Assembly: GCF_011067135.1 (NCBI RefSeq)
Contig: NZ_JAAMOW010000010.1
Location: 1-64,000, forward strand
Direction: 5' to 3'
DNA length: 64,000 nucleotides
Source of the DNA: Solimonas terrae
Lineage (GTDB): Bacteria > Pseudomonadota > Gammaproteobacteria > Nevskiales > Nevskiaceae
Of this stretch, positions 1-8,097 are shown one piece after another. Within the stretch, counting starts at the first letter, position 1. The number at the start of each line of letters is the position of its first letter. Position numbers and translations under genes: made by a program. The notes beneath the pieces were generated by a model. The model did not search any database. It saw only the letters and a program-made list of their open reading frames with translations, and had not been told where the DNA came from.

Positions 1-2
1 CC

Positions 3-884
3 TACACCGCCAAGGACTACGGCCGCGCGGCGAGTGCGATCCAGCAGTACCAGAGCGCCGGTGGCAACGACGCGCAGACCATCGGCCTGTACGCGCAGTC
101 GCTGTATCTGGCCGGACGCTACGCCGAGGCTGGCGCCGAGACCGGCCGCCAGATCGCGGCGGCCGAAGCGGCCGGCCGGCGGCCGACCGACACCCAGCTC
201 CAGCTGCTGGCCAACTGCGCGCTCAAGCAGCACGACATGCAGGCGTATACCGCTGCGCTCGGGAAAGTCGTCACCTACACGCCCACGCCGCAGTACTGGC
301 TGGACCTGATCCTGCGCACGGCCGGCCAGCCCGGATTTTCGACGGCGCTGGACCTCGACGTCTACCGCCTGCGCAAGGCGACCGGCACGATGGACAAGGC
401 TGGCGACTACATGGAAGCCGCGCAGCTCGCACTGCAGGCGGGCTTCCCGAACGAAGCCAAATCGTTCGTCGACGAAGGCTATGCGAAGAAGCTGTTCGGT
501 ACCGGGCCCGACGCTGCACGCCAGCAGCGCCTGAAAGATCTGGTCACCACGAAGCTGGCCGAAGACAAGGCCACGCTGGATGAAGGCGAGAAAGCGGCGC
601 TTGCGCGCGGAAGCGCCGATGCGCTGGTCAACACCGGCTTCAACCTCGTCACCTACGGTCAGATCACGCGCGGCCTTCCGCTGATCCTGCAGGGCATCCA
701 GAAGGGCGGACTGAAGTATCCCGATCAGGCGAGGCTGCATCTGGGCTATGCCTACCTGCTGGCCGGACAGAACGCCGCCGCTCTCAAGGCCTTTGGCAGC
801 CTCCAGGGCAAGGACGGCTCGCGCCAGCTGGGCGATCTCTGGCAGATCAAGGTGCGGTCTGCGGTCAAGCGCACCGCAGGCTGA
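3..884 (+). CDS. TPR-repeat protein, 5' end outside the window
   Basis: The reading frame is open from the first bases of the window and ends at 884, so only the C-terminal 293 residues are present. The sequence is a chain of amphipathic helix pairs rich in Ala, Leu, Gln and Tyr. It contains tetratricopeptide-like stretches such as AQSLYLAGRYAEA near the start and LHLGYAYLLAGQNAAALKAF near the end. Such solenoids usually act as protein-protein scaffolds, often in the periplasm or envelope of gammaproteobacteria. The next gene starts 45 bp downstream on the same strand, so the two are probably co-transcribed. No catalytic motif is visible, and no specific partner can be named. The TPR assignment is fairly secure; the biological role is unknown. 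Confidence 0.75.
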   Translation, partial: YTAKDYGRAASAIQQYQSAGGNDAQTIGLYAQSLYLAGRYAEAGAETGRQIAAAEAAGRRPTDTQLQLLANCALKQHDMQAYTAALGKVVTYTPTPQYWLDLILRTAGQPGFSTALDLDVYRLRKATGTMDKAGDYMEAAQLALQAGFPNEAKSFVDEGYAKKLFGTGPDAARQQRLKDLVTTKLAEDKATLDEGEKAALARGSADALVNTGFNLVTYGQITRGLPLILQGIQKGGLKYPDQARLHLGYAYLLAGQNAAALKAFGSLQGKDGSRQLGDLWQIKVRSAVKRTAG

Positions 885-928
885 GTCCTTCAGCGCTTTG
901 AACTACTGAATTTGGCAGGAGAAGGACG

Positions 929-1819
929 ATGGGCAGTGAACTGATGATGGACGCCGGCATCTCCGGAAAAACCAAAGCGATGATCCTGGGTGGCGTGGTG
1001 GTGGTGTTTGCGCTGACCATCGGCATTCTCACGCACACCGGCAAGGCGGCCGCCAAGCCCAAACCTGCGGCAGTACAAAACGCGCAGGCCCCGCTGCCGG
1101 CGCCGGTCGCCGCGCCGGCGACATCGGACACGCAGTTGGCGGACAATGAGATGATCCCGCAAGCGGCGGCTCCCGCACCGGACGGCGCTGCCTCGAGCTC
1201 CGAGCCGACGACGGTTGCCGCAAGCCCGGAAACGGATGCCGCCGCGCAGGTCGCGGTCTCCGCGCCGGGCTCTACGACGTCGGTTGGCTCGGCGACCGGG
1301 TCGCAGATCGCGACCGATGCCGCAACGTCCCCGGCATCCGCGAGTCCATCAAGCAACGTGCAGGACACCGGCAGTTGGGGACAAGCGTCGCTCGACGACC
1401 AGCATACCGATCGCGCGGAGCAGGAGGTCGCAGCGCGCGCACCGGTATCGCAGCCGCGATCTGCCGTGCGTCCACCGCCGCCGCCCGCGATCGATGCCCT
1501 GCAGCCGTGGTGGCGTGCTCCCGCCAAGGCACAAGGCTTCAATGTCCAGTACGTCGGCCAGGCCGCCAATGAGAAAGCGCTGGTGTTCCGCTTCTCGAAC
1601 AACATCGCCGATCCGCACCAGGCCGCGCAGCACATCCGCGTGACCGACGACAAGGGCGAGGCCGCGAATGGGGTCTGGGTGGCGGGCAACAATCCCTATG
1701 TCCTCGTCTACCAGGGCGTGATGCCAGGGCGCTACACCGTCAGCATCGATCCCGCGCTGAGCAGTGTCGGCGGCGCCAAGCTTGGGGCGTCGCTGCAGGG
1801 GCCGGTCTACGTCAACTGA
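929..1819 (+). CDS. membrane-anchored protein with C-terminal MG1-like (alpha-2-macroglobulin N-terminal type) domain
   Basis: The 296-residue protein has a short cytoplasmic N-terminus, one hydrophobic segment (about residues 16-36, around ILGGVVVVFALTIGI), and a long Ala/Pro/Ser/Thr-rich low-complexity linker to about residue 190. A compact beta-rich domain fills the last 100 residues. That domain has the pattern of the MG1 domain that opens bacterial alpha-2-macroglobulins: a FRFSNNIADP strand, a WVAGNNPYVLVY strand, then PGRYTVSIDPAL and a final GPVYVN strand. Bacterial alpha-2-macroglobulins trap proteases in the periplasm, but this protein lacks the thioester-bearing body, so it would be a free-standing version. 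The start is supported by an AGGAGAAGG Shine-Dalgarno ending 3 bp before the ATG. A TPR protein lies directly upstream. The MG1 reading is by eye and moderately uncertain. Confidence 0.65.
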   Translation: MGSELMMDAGISGKTKAMILGGVVVVFALTIGILTHTGKAAAKPKPAAVQNAQAPLPAPVAAPATSDTQLADNEMIPQAAAPAPDGAASSSEPTTVAASPETDAAAQVAVSAPGSTTSVGSATGSQIATDAATSPASASPSSNVQDTGSWGQASLDDQHTDRAEQEVAARAPVSQPRSAVRPPPPPAIDALQPWWRAPAKAQGFNVQYVGQAANEKALVFRFSNNIADPHQAAQHIRVTDDKGEAANGVWVAGNNPYVLVYQGVMPGRYTVSIDPALSSVGGAKLGASLQGPVYVN

Positions 1820-1845
1820 AGGCCATGAGATTTTTGCGTCGCTGT

Positions 1846-2100
1846 CTACTGATGCCAACCCTTTCTAAGCACAAGCAATCCGTGCCGCGGCTTTGAGCTT
1901 AATACGGCGCCCAAGAGCACGGCACGGATTTTCGTAGCCGCCGTTGCATCAAAGTAGTAGTTGGAGTCGGCAGAGCTTGTACTAATTGACAGAGAAGCCG
2001 GGCCAAAGTCGCGCTTTTCGCTGGTGCGTGATGGGGATGCGGACAGGGTGGAGCGCTGCGGCGGGGCGCTGTCGTTGAGATCGGCGGTGGATGAGTGCAC
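1846..2100 (-). pseudogene. possible remnant of a small unknown gene
   Basis: On the minus strand a frame ends at 1846 with a stretch that looks protein-like (SADSNYYFDATAATKIRAVL followed by LGAVLSSKPRHGLLVL). The upstream part of the same frame is low-complexity and implausible. No good ribosome-binding site precedes any start codon. It may be the 3' end of a small unknown gene, or simply noncoding. The segment also contains the inverted repeat at 1877-1930. Weakly supported. Confidence 0.25.
1877..1930. repeat. 11-bp perfect inverted repeat with 32-bp spacer
   Basis: AATCCGTGCCG at 1877-1887 is exactly matched by its reverse complement at 1920-1930. It lies 58 bp after the stop of the MG1-like gene. 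A T run follows the right arm, so it could act as a weak terminator or mRNA 3' stem, but the 32-base loop is long for that. Confidence 0.45.
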
Positions 2101-2132
2101 GCTTCTCAGCCGCTCTCCCGACGATCGCGCAC

Positions 2133-2885
2133 ATGAACCGCCTGATCACCATTCCGATGAGTCACTACTGCGAGAAGGCCCGCTGGGGATTGGCGCATGC
2201 AGGTGTGACGTACGTCGAAGATGCCCATCTGCAGGTGTTTCACTACCGAGTTGTCCGAGCGTTCGACAGTCACGGGATGGTGCCGGTGCTGGTTACCGAT
2301 GACGGGGCCATCGCCGATTCGAGCGCAATCCTGAGGTATCTGGACCGGCAGCTAGAGACTTCGCGCAAGCTCTATCCCGAAAGTGACCGCGCACAGATCG
2401 AACGTCTGGAAGAGCAATTCGACGAACATCTCGGCGTCGAGACCCGGCGCTGGGTCTATTTCCACTGGCTGGGACAATCGGGGCGCCGGGTTCTGGAAAC
2501 CGCTGCTCAAGGCGTGCCCCGCTGGGAGCAGGTGATGGCGCCGCTGCTGCTGCCGATCCTGCGGCGCTATCTTGGCAAACGTCTGGAAATTTCCGCAGGC
2601 AGTGTGGCGCAGGGATCGAAGACCATCATGGAGAGCTTCGACAGCGTCGCTGCCATCATCGGCGACGGCCGGCCCTTCCTGCGCGGGGATCGCTTCACCG
2701 CAGCGGACCTGACGTTTGCGTCGATGGCGGCTCCGGTCCTGCTGCCTGCGGAATACGGTATCCGGCTTCCGACACCGGAGCAGGCACCTGATAGCGCCCG
2801 TGCCGACATTCAGCGATTCAGAAGCCACCCGGCGGGTCGGTTCGCGTTGCGCCTCTTCAGGGACCACCGCCGCGGTTTGCGGTGA
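2133..2885 (+). CDS. glutathione S-transferase family protein
   Basis: The N-terminal 80 residues form a thioredoxin-like GST fold. The chain opens with MNRLITIPMSHYCEKARWGL, where the SHYCEKAR segment occupies the active-site position. It continues to the cis-proline motif MVPVLVTDDG and then the glutathione-binding IADSSAILRYLD. The rest is the all-helical C-terminal domain, ending around GRFALRLFRDHR. The protein is presumably cytoplasmic and would bind or conjugate glutathione; the substrate is unknown. An in-frame ATG at 2091 would add 14 residues, but 2133 places beta-strand 1 immediately at the N-terminus, as is usual for the family. The gene is single and is followed by a clear terminator. 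It is the last gene before the putative island boundary. Confidence 0.85.
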   Translation: MNRLITIPMSHYCEKARWGLAHAGVTYVEDAHLQVFHYRVVRAFDSHGMVPVLVTDDGAIADSSAILRYLDRQLETSRKLYPESDRAQIERLEEQFDEHLGVETRRWVYFHWLGQSGRRVLETAAQGVPRWEQVMAPLLLPILRRYLGKRLEISAGSVAQGSKTIMESFDSVAAIIGDGRPFLRGDRFTAADLTFASMAAPVLLPAEYGIRLPTPEQAPDSARADIQRFRSHPAGRFALRLFRDHRRGLR

Positions 2886-2945
2886 GCGCAAATCCCGGGG
2901 CCGATACGGTTGCCGGCAAACAAGCGGCTCGTTCCTCAGGCAACA

Positions 2946-2972
2946 AAAAACCTCGCAAGGAGCGAGGTTTTT
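2946..2972 (+). terminator. rho-independent terminator after the GST gene
   Basis: AAAAACCTCGC (2946-2956), loop AAGGA, and GCGAGGTTTTT (2962-2972) form an 11-bp perfect stem ending in a T run. The hairpin lies 61 bp beyond the GST stop codon. The A tract on the other side also makes it usable from the minus strand. Confidence 0.85.
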
Positions 2973-3004
2973 GTCAACTGCCCTGAGCAGCGCCTGATGA
3001 GAAC

Positions 3005-3028
3005 ATGGTGGCCGGGGACGCAGTCGAA
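3005..3028 (-). other. tRNA-Phe 3'-end remnant, candidate attachment site
   Basis: The 16 bases 3005-3020 are identical to 32158-32173, which cover the CCA end and acceptor strand of the intact tRNA-Phe. The match continues to 22 of 24 bases through the T-loop TTCGA (mismatches at 3021 and 3023). The remnant has the same orientation as the tRNA. Beyond 3028 the tRNA body is absent and is replaced by unrelated, AT-richer DNA containing the 8-bp near-repeats GCTACCCG (3082-3089) and GTTACCCG (3094-3101). The latter could be integrase arm sites; that is a guess. A duplicated tRNA 3' end is the standard trace of tyrosine-integrase integration. Confidence 0.7.
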
Positions 3029-3355
3029 AACTGCTCAAAGCTAATTGATTAAAAGGAAAACTTTCTGGTGCTAGATGTTTTGCTACCCGAAAAGTTACCC
3101 GCCCACCAATTGGACGCTTCTGGATCACTTTTCTGACCTCGAAAATCAATGAGAGTGAGTGGTAGATCGGGAGGCAATTTCCGACGAACGGTACGTGCTC
3201 GCGATATCGGGGCGGGGAGTTCTGCGCTTCTCGTCAAACGGACAACTTGCAGATACCAGGTTTGGTGACGCATCAATGCCCATCCCAGTGCGCGCTCAGG
3301 CGCTCGACAGGGCTTTTGAGTTACGATGTACACATCCCAGCACAGAGGACTACCC

Positions 3356-3598
3356 ATGTCCAGCACGATGACGATTCGCCTCGAAGATGACACCAAGGAT
3401 CGTCTGGACAAGCTCGCCGAGGCGACACAGCGCAGCCGCTCCTTCCTCGCCGCCGAGGCGATCCGCGACTATGTGGCGCTCAATGAGTGGCAGGTCGGCG
3501 AGATTCGCGAGGCGCTCAAGGAAGCCGACCGCGGTGAGTTCGCATCTGATGCCGAGGTGAAGCGCTTCTTCGACAGCTGGCGCCGCCGTGCAGGTTAA
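3356..3598 (+). CDS. ribbon-helix-helix antitoxin (RelB/ParD-like)
   Basis: This is an 80-residue protein starting with the beta strand TMTIRLEDD, followed by two helices (DRLDKLAEATQRSRSFLAAE). That is the arrangement of CopG/Arc-type ribbon-helix-helix DNA-binding domains. The acidic C-terminal half (about residues 45-80) would wrap the toxin. The start at 3356 is preceded by GAGGA six bases upstream; an earlier in-frame ATG at 3326 has no such site. The stop overlaps the toxin gene by 11 bp, giving translational coupling. By family precedent the protein neutralises the downstream toxin and autoregulates the operon. The pair sits about 330 bp inside the proposed left end of the island, where it could stabilise the element. 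Confidence 0.88.
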   Translation: MSSTMTIRLEDDTKDRLDKLAEATQRSRSFLAAEAIRDYVALNEWQVGEIREALKEADRGEFASDAEVKRFFDSWRRRAG

Positions 3599-3872
3599 GT
3601 GGCTGAAGCGGGCGCTGTATAACCTCAAGGAAGAAGCCGACTACATCGCCCAGGACGATCCGCAGGCTGCGATCCGGATCGTGCTCCGCATCGAAGAAGC
3701 TGTTGCCCTGCTGACGGACCATCCGGAGCTGGGTCGCGCCGGCCGCATGCCGGGCACGCGCGAGCTGGTCGTCCCCAATACGCCGTATCTCATCCCCTAT
3801 CGCGTGCGTGCCAAGCGCATCGACATCCTGCGGGTCTTCCACGGACGCCGACGCTGGCCTTCTTCGCTATAG
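3588..3872 (+). CDS. RelE/ParE-family toxin
   Basis: The 94-residue basic protein has the ParE/RelE superfamily layout. A first strand and long helix (VKWLKRALYNLKEEADYI) lead into the conserved segment around LLTDHPELGRAGRMPGTREL. The closing strands contain YLIPYRVRAKRIDILRVFHGRR, with the C-terminal Arg/His cluster typical of the family. ParE members poison DNA gyrase and RelE members cleave mRNA at the ribosome; the sequence alone does not decide which, though the LGR-PGTREL pattern is more common in ParE-like proteins. The gene overlaps the antitoxin by 11 bp, so both are made from one transcript. Confidence 0.88.
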   Translation: MQVKWLKRALYNLKEEADYIAQDDPQAAIRIVLRIEEAVALLTDHPELGRAGRMPGTRELVVPNTPYLIPYRVRAKRIDILRVFHGRRRWPSSL

Positions 3873-3906
3873 CCGGCCTTATTGTTGGCCGGCCTGCATC
3901 GACTCA

Positions 3907-4164
3907 CTACGCCTTCTTCTTGATGCGGCCGTCGAGGAATTTGTCCATGTCGGCACGCTTGTGCGGAGCACGCCCGGGAAAGCTTTCCATCTCACGCGCG
4001 ACCACATCGCGGTTGGCGTTATTGATGGCAAAACCCTTCGATTCCAGATAGTGATCGATGTAGTACTCGACCTCGTAGTACTCCGTGTCGGAGACGTACA
4101 TCCGGTCGATCTTTCCCCTATAGCGCTTGTTGTCGTGATCCGACCAATCGCCCTTCTTCGACAT
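3907..4164 (-). CDS. small hypothetical protein, charged
   Basis: This is an 85-residue, highly charged protein with many Asp, Lys, Arg and Tyr residues, including an EYYEVEYYIDHYLESKGF stretch. It ends in a basic tail (GRIKKKA). A GGGGG purine run about 6 bases upstream of the ATG supports translation. No signal peptide or membrane segment is visible. It lies tail-to-tail with the toxin gene, 34 bp apart. I do not recognise the family. The composition looks like a genuine soluble protein rather than a shadow frame. Confidence 0.6.
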   Translation of the reverse strand: MSKKGDWSDHDNKRYRGKIDRMYVSDTEYYEVEYYIDHYLESKGFAINNANRDVVAREMESFPGRAPHKRADMDKFLDGRIKKKA

Positions 4165-4253
4165 GCTCTGCCCCCATCATTGTGCGTGAGCATTCAAGAT
4201 GAGGGGCATGACCCGGGGATTCAATGCACTTTCCCAATGAAAAGAGACCGGCG

Positions 4254-4466
4254 TCACACACCCTGCAGCTCATCGCGCAGCCGGTCCCGGTGGGCCTGCA
4301 AGGCCTCCCGCTGCACACGCGGCAGGCCCAGCAGCATCGCCAGCTCGGTCATACCCCACAGTTGCTGCCAGCGGTGATAAAGCGCTTCGTGGCGCGCCTC
4401 GTCCTTCAGGCCGACGGTCTCGGCCACGGTGCGGTTCTCGATGCCTTCGAGGATGCGCTCGTGCAT
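4254..4466 (-). CDS. small helical hypothetical protein
   Basis: The 70-residue protein is predicted to be almost wholly helical (HERILEGIENRTVAETVGL, EALYHRWQQLWGMTELAML, REALQAHRDRLRDEL). Its ATG has a perfect AAGGAG ribosome-binding site 7 bases upstream, and that site overlaps the stop codon of the gene fragment at 4471-4560. The two were therefore probably once an operon. The family is not recognised. Its position in the left part of the island, next to fragments, suggests accessory origin. Confidence 0.55.
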   Translation of the reverse strand: MHERILEGIENRTVAETVGLKDEARHEALYHRWQQLWGMTELAMLLGLPRVQREALQAHRDRLRDELQGV

Positions 4467-4470
4467 GGGG

Positions 4471-4560
4471 TCACTCCTTGCTCCAATAGGAATAGCCGAC
4501 GCGCTGGTAGTAGGCGTAGGCCAAATCGCGCTCGTCGCTGCCGTTGCTGCGGTAGCCATC
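4471..4560 (-). pseudogene. 3' fragment of an unknown gene
   Basis: Reading the minus strand from 4560 to a TGA at 4473-4471 gives a plausible protein tail (GSDERDLAYAYYQRVGYSYW, then SKE). It is too aromatic and ordered to be a random frame. Upstream the frame soon closes and no ATG, GTG or TTG start is available before this tail. Only the last 30 or so codons of a real gene therefore seem to be left. The downstream 70-codon gene uses this fragment's terminal AAGGAG as its ribosome-binding site. Confidence 0.4.
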
Positions 4561-4827
4561 GGAAGCTGTGCTTTGTTTCCTGCACGGAGGGGTCCGGCAG
4601 CGTCGGGCTTTGATGCCTCACGGGAATCGCCGGCAGCTATCGAACAGCTCCATCGGTTATGTTCCACCCGCCGAGGCTGAAGCCGCCTACTATCAGCAAC
4701 AGCAACTCAAGCCCGGAACATTTGAAATGTGATCAGTGGCACGTGAGTTTCAGATCGCATGCGATATCCGACTTGCCCTATGGCGGCCAGTGCGGTCCAA
4801 TCGCATTAGTTCAACTCAGGGGGAGTC

Positions 4828-5174
4828 ATGCTACGGTCTTTCCGGCCTCTGGCCGCGTGTCTTGTTGCCCTGCTGAGCGCGAGGTCTTCTACAACCGCCA
4901 GCGCCGACACGGGCACAATGACGGTGTTCCTCCCATGGTCTTCGAGGCTTCGACCTCAAAGCGAGTGGGCTAAGCGTCTACGAAAGACGGGACGTACCAG
5001 GCGTTTTGGTGGGATAGGCCCGACGTGCCCAATTCCCGCATGGACATCATTCGGCTTCAATTGGAAAGGGCGCTAACAGTTCAGCATGGGACACGAGAGG
5101 ACCTCAGGAACCTTATTGGTTCGTTGCCCGAGCTACTGGCGCAGCAGGATCGTCAGATAAAGCAGCAGGGCTGA
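4828..5174 (+). pseudogene. frameshifted remnant of a secreted small protein
   Basis: A GGGGGAG ribosome-binding site precedes an ATG at 4828 that opens a clear signal peptide (MLRSFRPLAACLVALLSARS, cleavage probably after TASA). Protein-like sequence then continues in different frames. GFDLKASGLSVYE appears around 4946-4985. The segment with DGTYQAFWWDRPDVPN, then LRNLIGSLPELLAQQD, runs from about 4986 to a TGA at 5172-5174. Two small indels would join them into one protein of about 115 residues. It is either a decayed gene or a sequencing error. Function unknown. Confidence 0.4.
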
Positions 5175-5624
5175 CACGAGTTCCGCTACCGCCTGCCGTT
5201 CACAGTCCGGGCGCCAGCATTCGGATCTTTCAGCCAATGGAGACCGTCGGCTTGGGGGCATTTAAAGCGCCGGATGGTGTTACTGCCTGTTACGGCCGTC
5301 CGACGGCAACGTCGTTTGCCGTGATGGCGACCTCATTCTCTTGTCCCCAAAGGCCCTTTCCCCCGTGCCCAGATCATCAGGAGGTGATGCGCATTCGAAT
5401 TGTTCGCTGTTCCGCATAAAAAACTCCGGGTGCCAGCGCACAGAGAGAAGTGTGGCGGCGCGCCATGCTCCGGATGTTAGATTGCTTTGTGCGCGGGTTG
5501 CGCGTATCGGCCGCTGCCCTCCAAATGCGCCGGGTCTTCGCGAGACCGCGTATGACCGAACAATGCTCTTCGTGATCGGGCGATAGCGCGGCTCTGTGTA
5601 CGCGCACAGGCAAGGAGAATAGGA
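5175..5624. other. noncoding stretch before the gnd operon
   Basis: No convincing gene is visible in these 450 bases. Short frames on both strands have poor composition. The segment presumably holds the promoter of the gnd-zwf-tal-pgi-pgm operon. The last bases carry AAGGAGA, which serves as the ribosome-binding site of gnd. Confidence 0.5.
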
Positions 5625-6647
5625 ATGCAACTGGGCATGATCGGACTGGGACGCATGGGCGCGAATCTGGTGCGGCGCCTCGTCAAGGATGGCCATCGCT
5701 GCGTGGTCTACGATGTCGATCCGGCTGCGGCGAAAAAGATCACAGGCCGCGGCATTCGCGGTGCCAGCTCGATCGAGGAACTGGTCGGCAAGCTGTCCGC
5801 ACCGCGCGCCGTCTGGGTGATGGTTCCGGCCGGCGTCACCGGCGAGACGGTCGATCAGCTCGCCGCCTGTCTGGCGGCGGGAGACATCATCATCGACGGT
5901 GGCAACAGCTATTACCGTGATGATGTGCTGAGAGCCAAAGCACTCAAGGCCAAAGGCATTCACTACGTGGATTGCGGCACCAGCGGCGGCGTATTCGGGC
6001 TGGACCGCGGCTACTGCCTGATGATTGGCGGTGAAGCCCAGACGGTCAAACATCTGGACCCGATTTTCAAGAGCATCGCCCCCGGCGTCGACGCTGCGCC
6101 GCGCACGCCCGGCCGCAAGGGCGCGCCGGCCGCCGCCGAGCACGGCTATCTGCATTGCGGCCCCAGCGGCGCCGGCCACTTCGTCAAGATGGTTCACAAC
6201 GGCATCGAGTACGGCCTGATGGCGGCCTATGCCGAAGGCCTGAACATTCTGCACGGCGCCAATGCCGGCAAGCAGGGCCGCGCGGCAGATGCCGAAACGG
6301 CACCACTGCGTGACGCGGCGTTCTACCAGTACGATCTGGACCTCGGGCAGATTGCCGAAGTCTGGCGCCGCGGCAGCGTCATCGGTTCGTGGCTGCTGGA
6401 TCTGACCGCCGCATCACTGGCCAGCGACCCCGCACTGAAGCAGTACAGCGGCCGCGTATCGGACTCCGGCGAGGGGCGCTGGACGATCGCCGCTGCCGTC
6501 GATGAATCGGTGCCTGCGCCAGTGCTGAGCGCCGCGCTGTTTGAACGCTTCAGCTCGCGCGGCGAAGCCGATTTTGCCGATCGCGTGCTGTCCGCCATGC
6601 GCAAACAGTTCGGTGGCCATGATGAAAAGCGCAAGGCGACGAAATGA
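5625..6647 (+). CDS. gnd: 6-phosphogluconate dehydrogenase, decarboxylating (short form)
   Basis: The enzyme oxidatively decarboxylates 6-phosphogluconate to ribulose-5-phosphate, the second dehydrogenase step of the oxidative pentose phosphate pathway, in the cytoplasm. The N-terminal Rossmann motif [13 protein letters not shown] is followed by VVYDVDP; the Asp at the end of beta-2 suggests NAD rather than NADP use (inference). The substrate motif GGNSYYRDD and the catalytic Lys/Asn segment [13 protein letters not shown] are present. At 340 residues it belongs to the short GndA/YqeC-like class rather than the 470-residue E. coli type. AAGGAG precedes the ATG. The stop overlaps the zwf start (ATGA), opening a five-gene coupled operon. 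Confidence 0.93.
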   Translation: MQLGMIGLGRMGANLVRRLVKDGHRCVVYDVDPAAAKKITGRGIRGASSIEELVGKLSAPRAVWVMVPAGVTGETVDQLAACLAAGDIIIDGGNSYYRDDVLRAKALKAKGIHYVDCGTSGGVFGLDRGYCLMIGGEAQTVKHLDPIFKSIAPGVDAAPRTPGRKGAPAAAEHGYLHCGPSGAGHFVKMVHNGIEYGLMAAYAEGLNILHGANAGKQGRAADAETAPLRDAAFYQYDLDLGQIAEVWRRGSVIGSWLLDLTAASLASDPALKQYSGRVSDSGEGRWTIAAAVDESVPAPVLSAALFERFSSRGEADFADRVLSAMRKQFGGHDEKRKATK

Positions 6648-8059
6648 GAAAGTCCGCGAGCGACGCTGCTGACTCCGACGCGCTGGTGCTATTCGGCGTG
6701 ACCGGGGATCTGGCACGCAAGAAAATCTTCCCTGCGCTTTATGCGATGGCCAAGCTCGGTACGCTGCAGGTTCCGGTCATCGGCGTGGCCTCGTCGAAGC
6801 TGAGCCTTGCGCAACTGCGCAAGCGCGCCGAGGAGAGCGTCAAGGCCGCCGGAAAAATCGATGACCGTGCTGCCCTGCGTCGGCTGCTGTCGCAGTTGCG
6901 CTACGTCGACGGCAACTACAACGATCCGGAGACTTTCAAGGCGCTCGGCAAGGCCCTTGGGGACGCGCGGCGGCCTGCGTACTACCTGGCGATTCCACCG
7001 GCCCTGTTCGCGACCGTCATCAAGGGACTCGGCGCTGCGGGTCTGGCTGAACAGGCGCGCGTGATCGTCGAAAAGCCCTTCGGACGCGATCTCGCTTCGG
7101 CACGCGAGCTCAACCGCGTGGCGCGCGAAGTGTTCCCGGAGGACGCGATCTTCCGTATCGATCACTTCCTGGCGAAGGAGGCGATCATGAACATCCTGTA
7201 TTTCCGCTTCGCCAATTCCTTCCTGGAGCCGATCTGGAATCGCAACTACGTGGCGAGTGTGCAGATCACGCTGTCGGAGTCCTTCGGCGTCGAAAGCCGT
7301 GGCGCGTTTTACGAAACGGCCGGCTGCCTGCGCGACGTGGTGCAGAACCATCTGTTCCAGATCGTGGCCCTGCTCGCGATGGAGCCGCCGACCTATCGCG
7401 GCTTCGGCGCCGTACACGGCGAAGCCACTGATGTCTTCCAGGCCATGCGCCCGCTGGAAGTCGGCGATCTGGTACGCGGCCAATACGCGGGCTACCGCAA
7501 GGAGCCGGGCGTCGCGAAAAAATCCGACGTCGAAACCTTCTGTGCGCTGCGGCTGTACATAGACTCCTGGCGCTGGCAGGGCGTGCCCTGGTATCTGCGC
7601 TCCGGCAAGTGCCTGGCGCAGACAGCGGCAGAGGTGATCGTCCAGCTCAAGCCGCCGCCGCAGCAGCTGTTCGCCGACTCGGCGCCTGTGGGTGCGCCGA
7701 CCAACTACCTGCGCTTCCGGATCGCACCGAACTCGGCCGTCGCACTCGCTGCGCGCGTCAAACGTGCCGGAAGGGAGTATGCCGGCAGTCAGCAGGAGCT
7801 GTACCTCAGCGATGAACGACCGACCGAGCAGGCGCCGTACGCGCGGCTTCTGGGCGATGCGATGGCCGGCAACGCCGCGCTGTTTACGCGCGAAGACGCC
7901 GTCGAAGCTGCGTGGGCGGTGGTCGAGCCGGTACTCGCCAAACATCAGGCAACGGTTCCCTACAAGCGAGGGAGCTGGGGGCCGAAGCAAGCCGACGCGT
8001 TGATCGCCGGCGACGGCGGCTGGTTCGAGCCGAAGCTCGACGCTGCCCCGAGCAAATGA
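6644..8059 (+). CDS. zwf: glucose-6-phosphate 1-dehydrogenase
   Basis: This enzyme oxidises glucose-6-phosphate to 6-phosphogluconolactone and makes NAD(P)H, the entry step of the oxidative pentose phosphate pathway. The dinucleotide-binding motif [16 protein letters not shown] lies near residue 18. The signature [13 protein letters not shown], containing the substrate-binding and catalytic His/Lys, lies at about 170-185. The length of 471 is normal for the family. The start overlaps the gnd stop by 4 bp. No 6-phosphogluconolactonase gene is seen in the window, so that step is either spontaneous or encoded elsewhere. Confidence 0.96.
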   Translation: MRKSASDAADSDALVLFGVTGDLARKKIFPALYAMAKLGTLQVPVIGVASSKLSLAQLRKRAEESVKAAGKIDDRAALRRLLSQLRYVDGNYNDPETFKALGKALGDARRPAYYLAIPPALFATVIKGLGAAGLAEQARVIVEKPFGRDLASARELNRVAREVFPEDAIFRIDHFLAKEAIMNILYFRFANSFLEPIWNRNYVASVQITLSESFGVESRGAFYETAGCLRDVVQNHLFQIVALLAMEPPTYRGFGAVHGEATDVFQAMRPLEVGDLVRGQYAGYRKEPGVAKKSDVETFCALRLYIDSWRWQGVPWYLRSGKCLAQTAAEVIVQLKPPPQQLFADSAPVGAPTNYLRFRIAPNSAVALAARVKRAGREYAGSQQELYLSDERPTEQAPYARLLGDAMAGNAALFTREDAVEAAWAVVEPVLAKHQATVPYKRGSWGPKQADALIAGDGGWFEPKLDAAPSK

Positions 8060-8097
8060 TTCGGCCTGCCACGCAGGCCATCGCCGCAGGAGCACAC

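Noticed and set aside
5280..5417. 45-codon minus-strand frame with a GGAG site upstream of gnd
   Set aside because: The composition is not protein-like and no neighbour supports it.
6689..8095. Long minus-strand frame opposite zwf
   Set aside because: Shadow of zwf, lacking motifs and a ribosome-binding site.
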